NCBI GenBank assembly: GCA_037953745.1 | Contig: JBAKBP010007651.1 | Location: forward strand, 1-64,000 | Reading direction: 5' to 3' | Length of the DNA stretch: 64,000 nt | Source of the DNA: Lithodes maja | Lineage: Eukaryota > Arthropoda > Malacostraca > Decapoda > Lithodidae | Shown: positions 63,384 to 64,000 of the stretch, one piece after another | Position numbering within the stretch: the stretch's first letter is position 1 | Layout of the letters: each line of letters starts with the position of its first letter | The notes under the pieces: model-generated | What the model was told of the DNA's origin: nothing | Database searches by the model: none | What the model saw: only the letters and a program-made list of their open reading frames with translations | Translations under genes and position numbers: made by a program

Positions 63384-64000
63384 ACCTAATAGGAGGCAGG
63401 GAGGGAAGAGAAACAAGGAGGAGGATTCCAATATACTGTGCTACTACACTAATATAGATGGAATAAACAGTAAAAAGGTAGAATTGGATGATATATTAAG
63501 AAAGGATCAACCACAGATAGTCTGTTTGACGGAGACAAAGCTGAACCAGGACTTTGACAGCAATATAGTGTTTAGTGAAGGATATAATATATGGAGATAT
63601 GATAGAAAGGGAAAAAGGGGAGGTGGAGTGGCAGTATTAGTTAAGAACCCTATGACAGCAAAGCAAGTGGAGTTAAATAATGACAAGGCAGAAATAATGG
63701 CAGTTGAATTCAATGATATAGAAGGAAAAAAGCTAGACATAGCAGTAGCTTACATGCCACCAAAGACCAGAGCATGGAGGGAGTTGGAGTTTGAGGAGAT
63801 GGTCGAGGATATGATTCAGTCGTTGAGAAGATTGCTTTTAAGGAAGAATCGATTGATCTTGGTAGGAGATTTCAACTGTAGTGAGGTTGATTGGGAATCG
63901 GGAGATGCAGGGCCAAATCAGAGATCTTGGGGAAGTCGGCTAGTGGAGTTGGTTACGGAAAATGTACTTGCACAACATGTGAGGGAAAATACAAGAATGA
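63384..64000 (+). CDS. LINE ORF2, APE endonuclease domain (partial)
   Basis: Open frame (codon start at 63439 and every three bases) to the window end, in a different frame from ORF1. It reads CYYTNIDGINSKK, IVCLTETKL (catalytic Glu), RGGGVAVLVKN, AVAYMPPK and ILVGDFNCSEVDW (D-x-N), the order of an apurinic-like endonuclease of CR1/L2/Jockey-type LINEs. The RT would lie beyond 64000. The frame is open upstream across the ORF1 stop to the G-run at 63308-63324, so no unique start codon can be assigned. No stop is seen. Confidence 0.85.

Larger units (their letters stand above)
61512..64000 (+). mobile_element. L2/CR1-like LINE, 5' portion, cut by window end
   Basis: Leader from about 61512, ORF1 from 61831 and the start of ORF2 from about 63384. 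The U4-like segment forms the apparent 5' end, though the exact element boundary is not proven. A 3' LINE fragment is nested in ORF1. Confidence 0.78.

Overview
ORGANISM. The window is eukaryotic and repeat-dense, and fits an arthropod, most likely a decapod crustacean. Pointers are the interstitial arthropod telomere motif (CCTAA)n at 11084-11125, many TTAGG-like arrays, spliced C-type-lectin exons, and a mix of RTE, CR1/L2-like and I/Jockey-like LINEs, tRNA-head SINEs, piggyBac, Harbinger, Merlin, hAT and pogo/Tigger-type DNA transposons. The species assignment is inference. There are no prokaryotic-style operons.

HOST GENE. Five exons of a C-type lectin-domain (CTLD) gene can be assembled on the minus strand: 16970-17055, 4692-4803, 3478-3667, 2712-2847 and 971-1127. 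Intron phases agree at every join (0, 1, 2, 0). They give one complete CTLD, a short Ser/Pro linker and the start of a second CTLD that runs off the left edge. The first visible intron is about 12 kb of transposons. A relic of a duplicated exon lies at 4473-4499. A weak candidate first exon of another gene is at 35331-35355 (+).

MOBILE ELEMENTS, left to right. 1-5 kb: MITEs in lectin introns. 7.5-10.8 kb: a TTAA-flanked MITE (family B) split by a Merlin-like element with an 8-bp duplication, which itself carries a 194-bp higher-order TTAGG-like array and a 75-bp palindromic array. 12.9-14.5 kb: a 1.6-kb TIR element with an empty-site counterpart. 15.3-18.1 kb: LINE and SINE fragments. 18.2-21.4 kb: a nearly complete RTE LINE. 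25.5-28.7 kb: an intact piggyBac transposase ORF (PB1). 30.4-33.4 kb: a Harbinger element with a damaged HARBI1-type gene and a pogo-type fold-back MITE inside its right terminus. 33.5-35.1 kb: an I/Jockey-like LINE. 37-48 kb: nested TTAA elements including a broken piggyBac (PB2). 49.4-50.8 kb: a pogo-like element with a triple tandem repeat. 51.5-55.3 kb: nested MITE-A/element X/RTE/SINE. 56.6-60.9 kb: an intact piggyBac (PB3). 61.5-64 kb: the 5' part of an L2/CR1-like LINE whose leader contains a U4-snRNA-like segment.

MAIN SIGNALS. (1) Aligning repeat copies within the window shows eight independent 5-bp insertions, all of the form TA -> TA-CAG-TA or TA-CTG-TA. That is the expected excision scar of Tc1/mariner-type transposons with 5'-CAG termini, and one resident pogo-type element has such ends. 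One scar is the only visible lesion in the RTE reading frame. (2) A U4-like 5' domain sits about 270 bp upstream of a LINE ORF1. (3) Several TTAA elements are inserted into the termini of one another, including two different elements at the same TTAA of two copies of element X.
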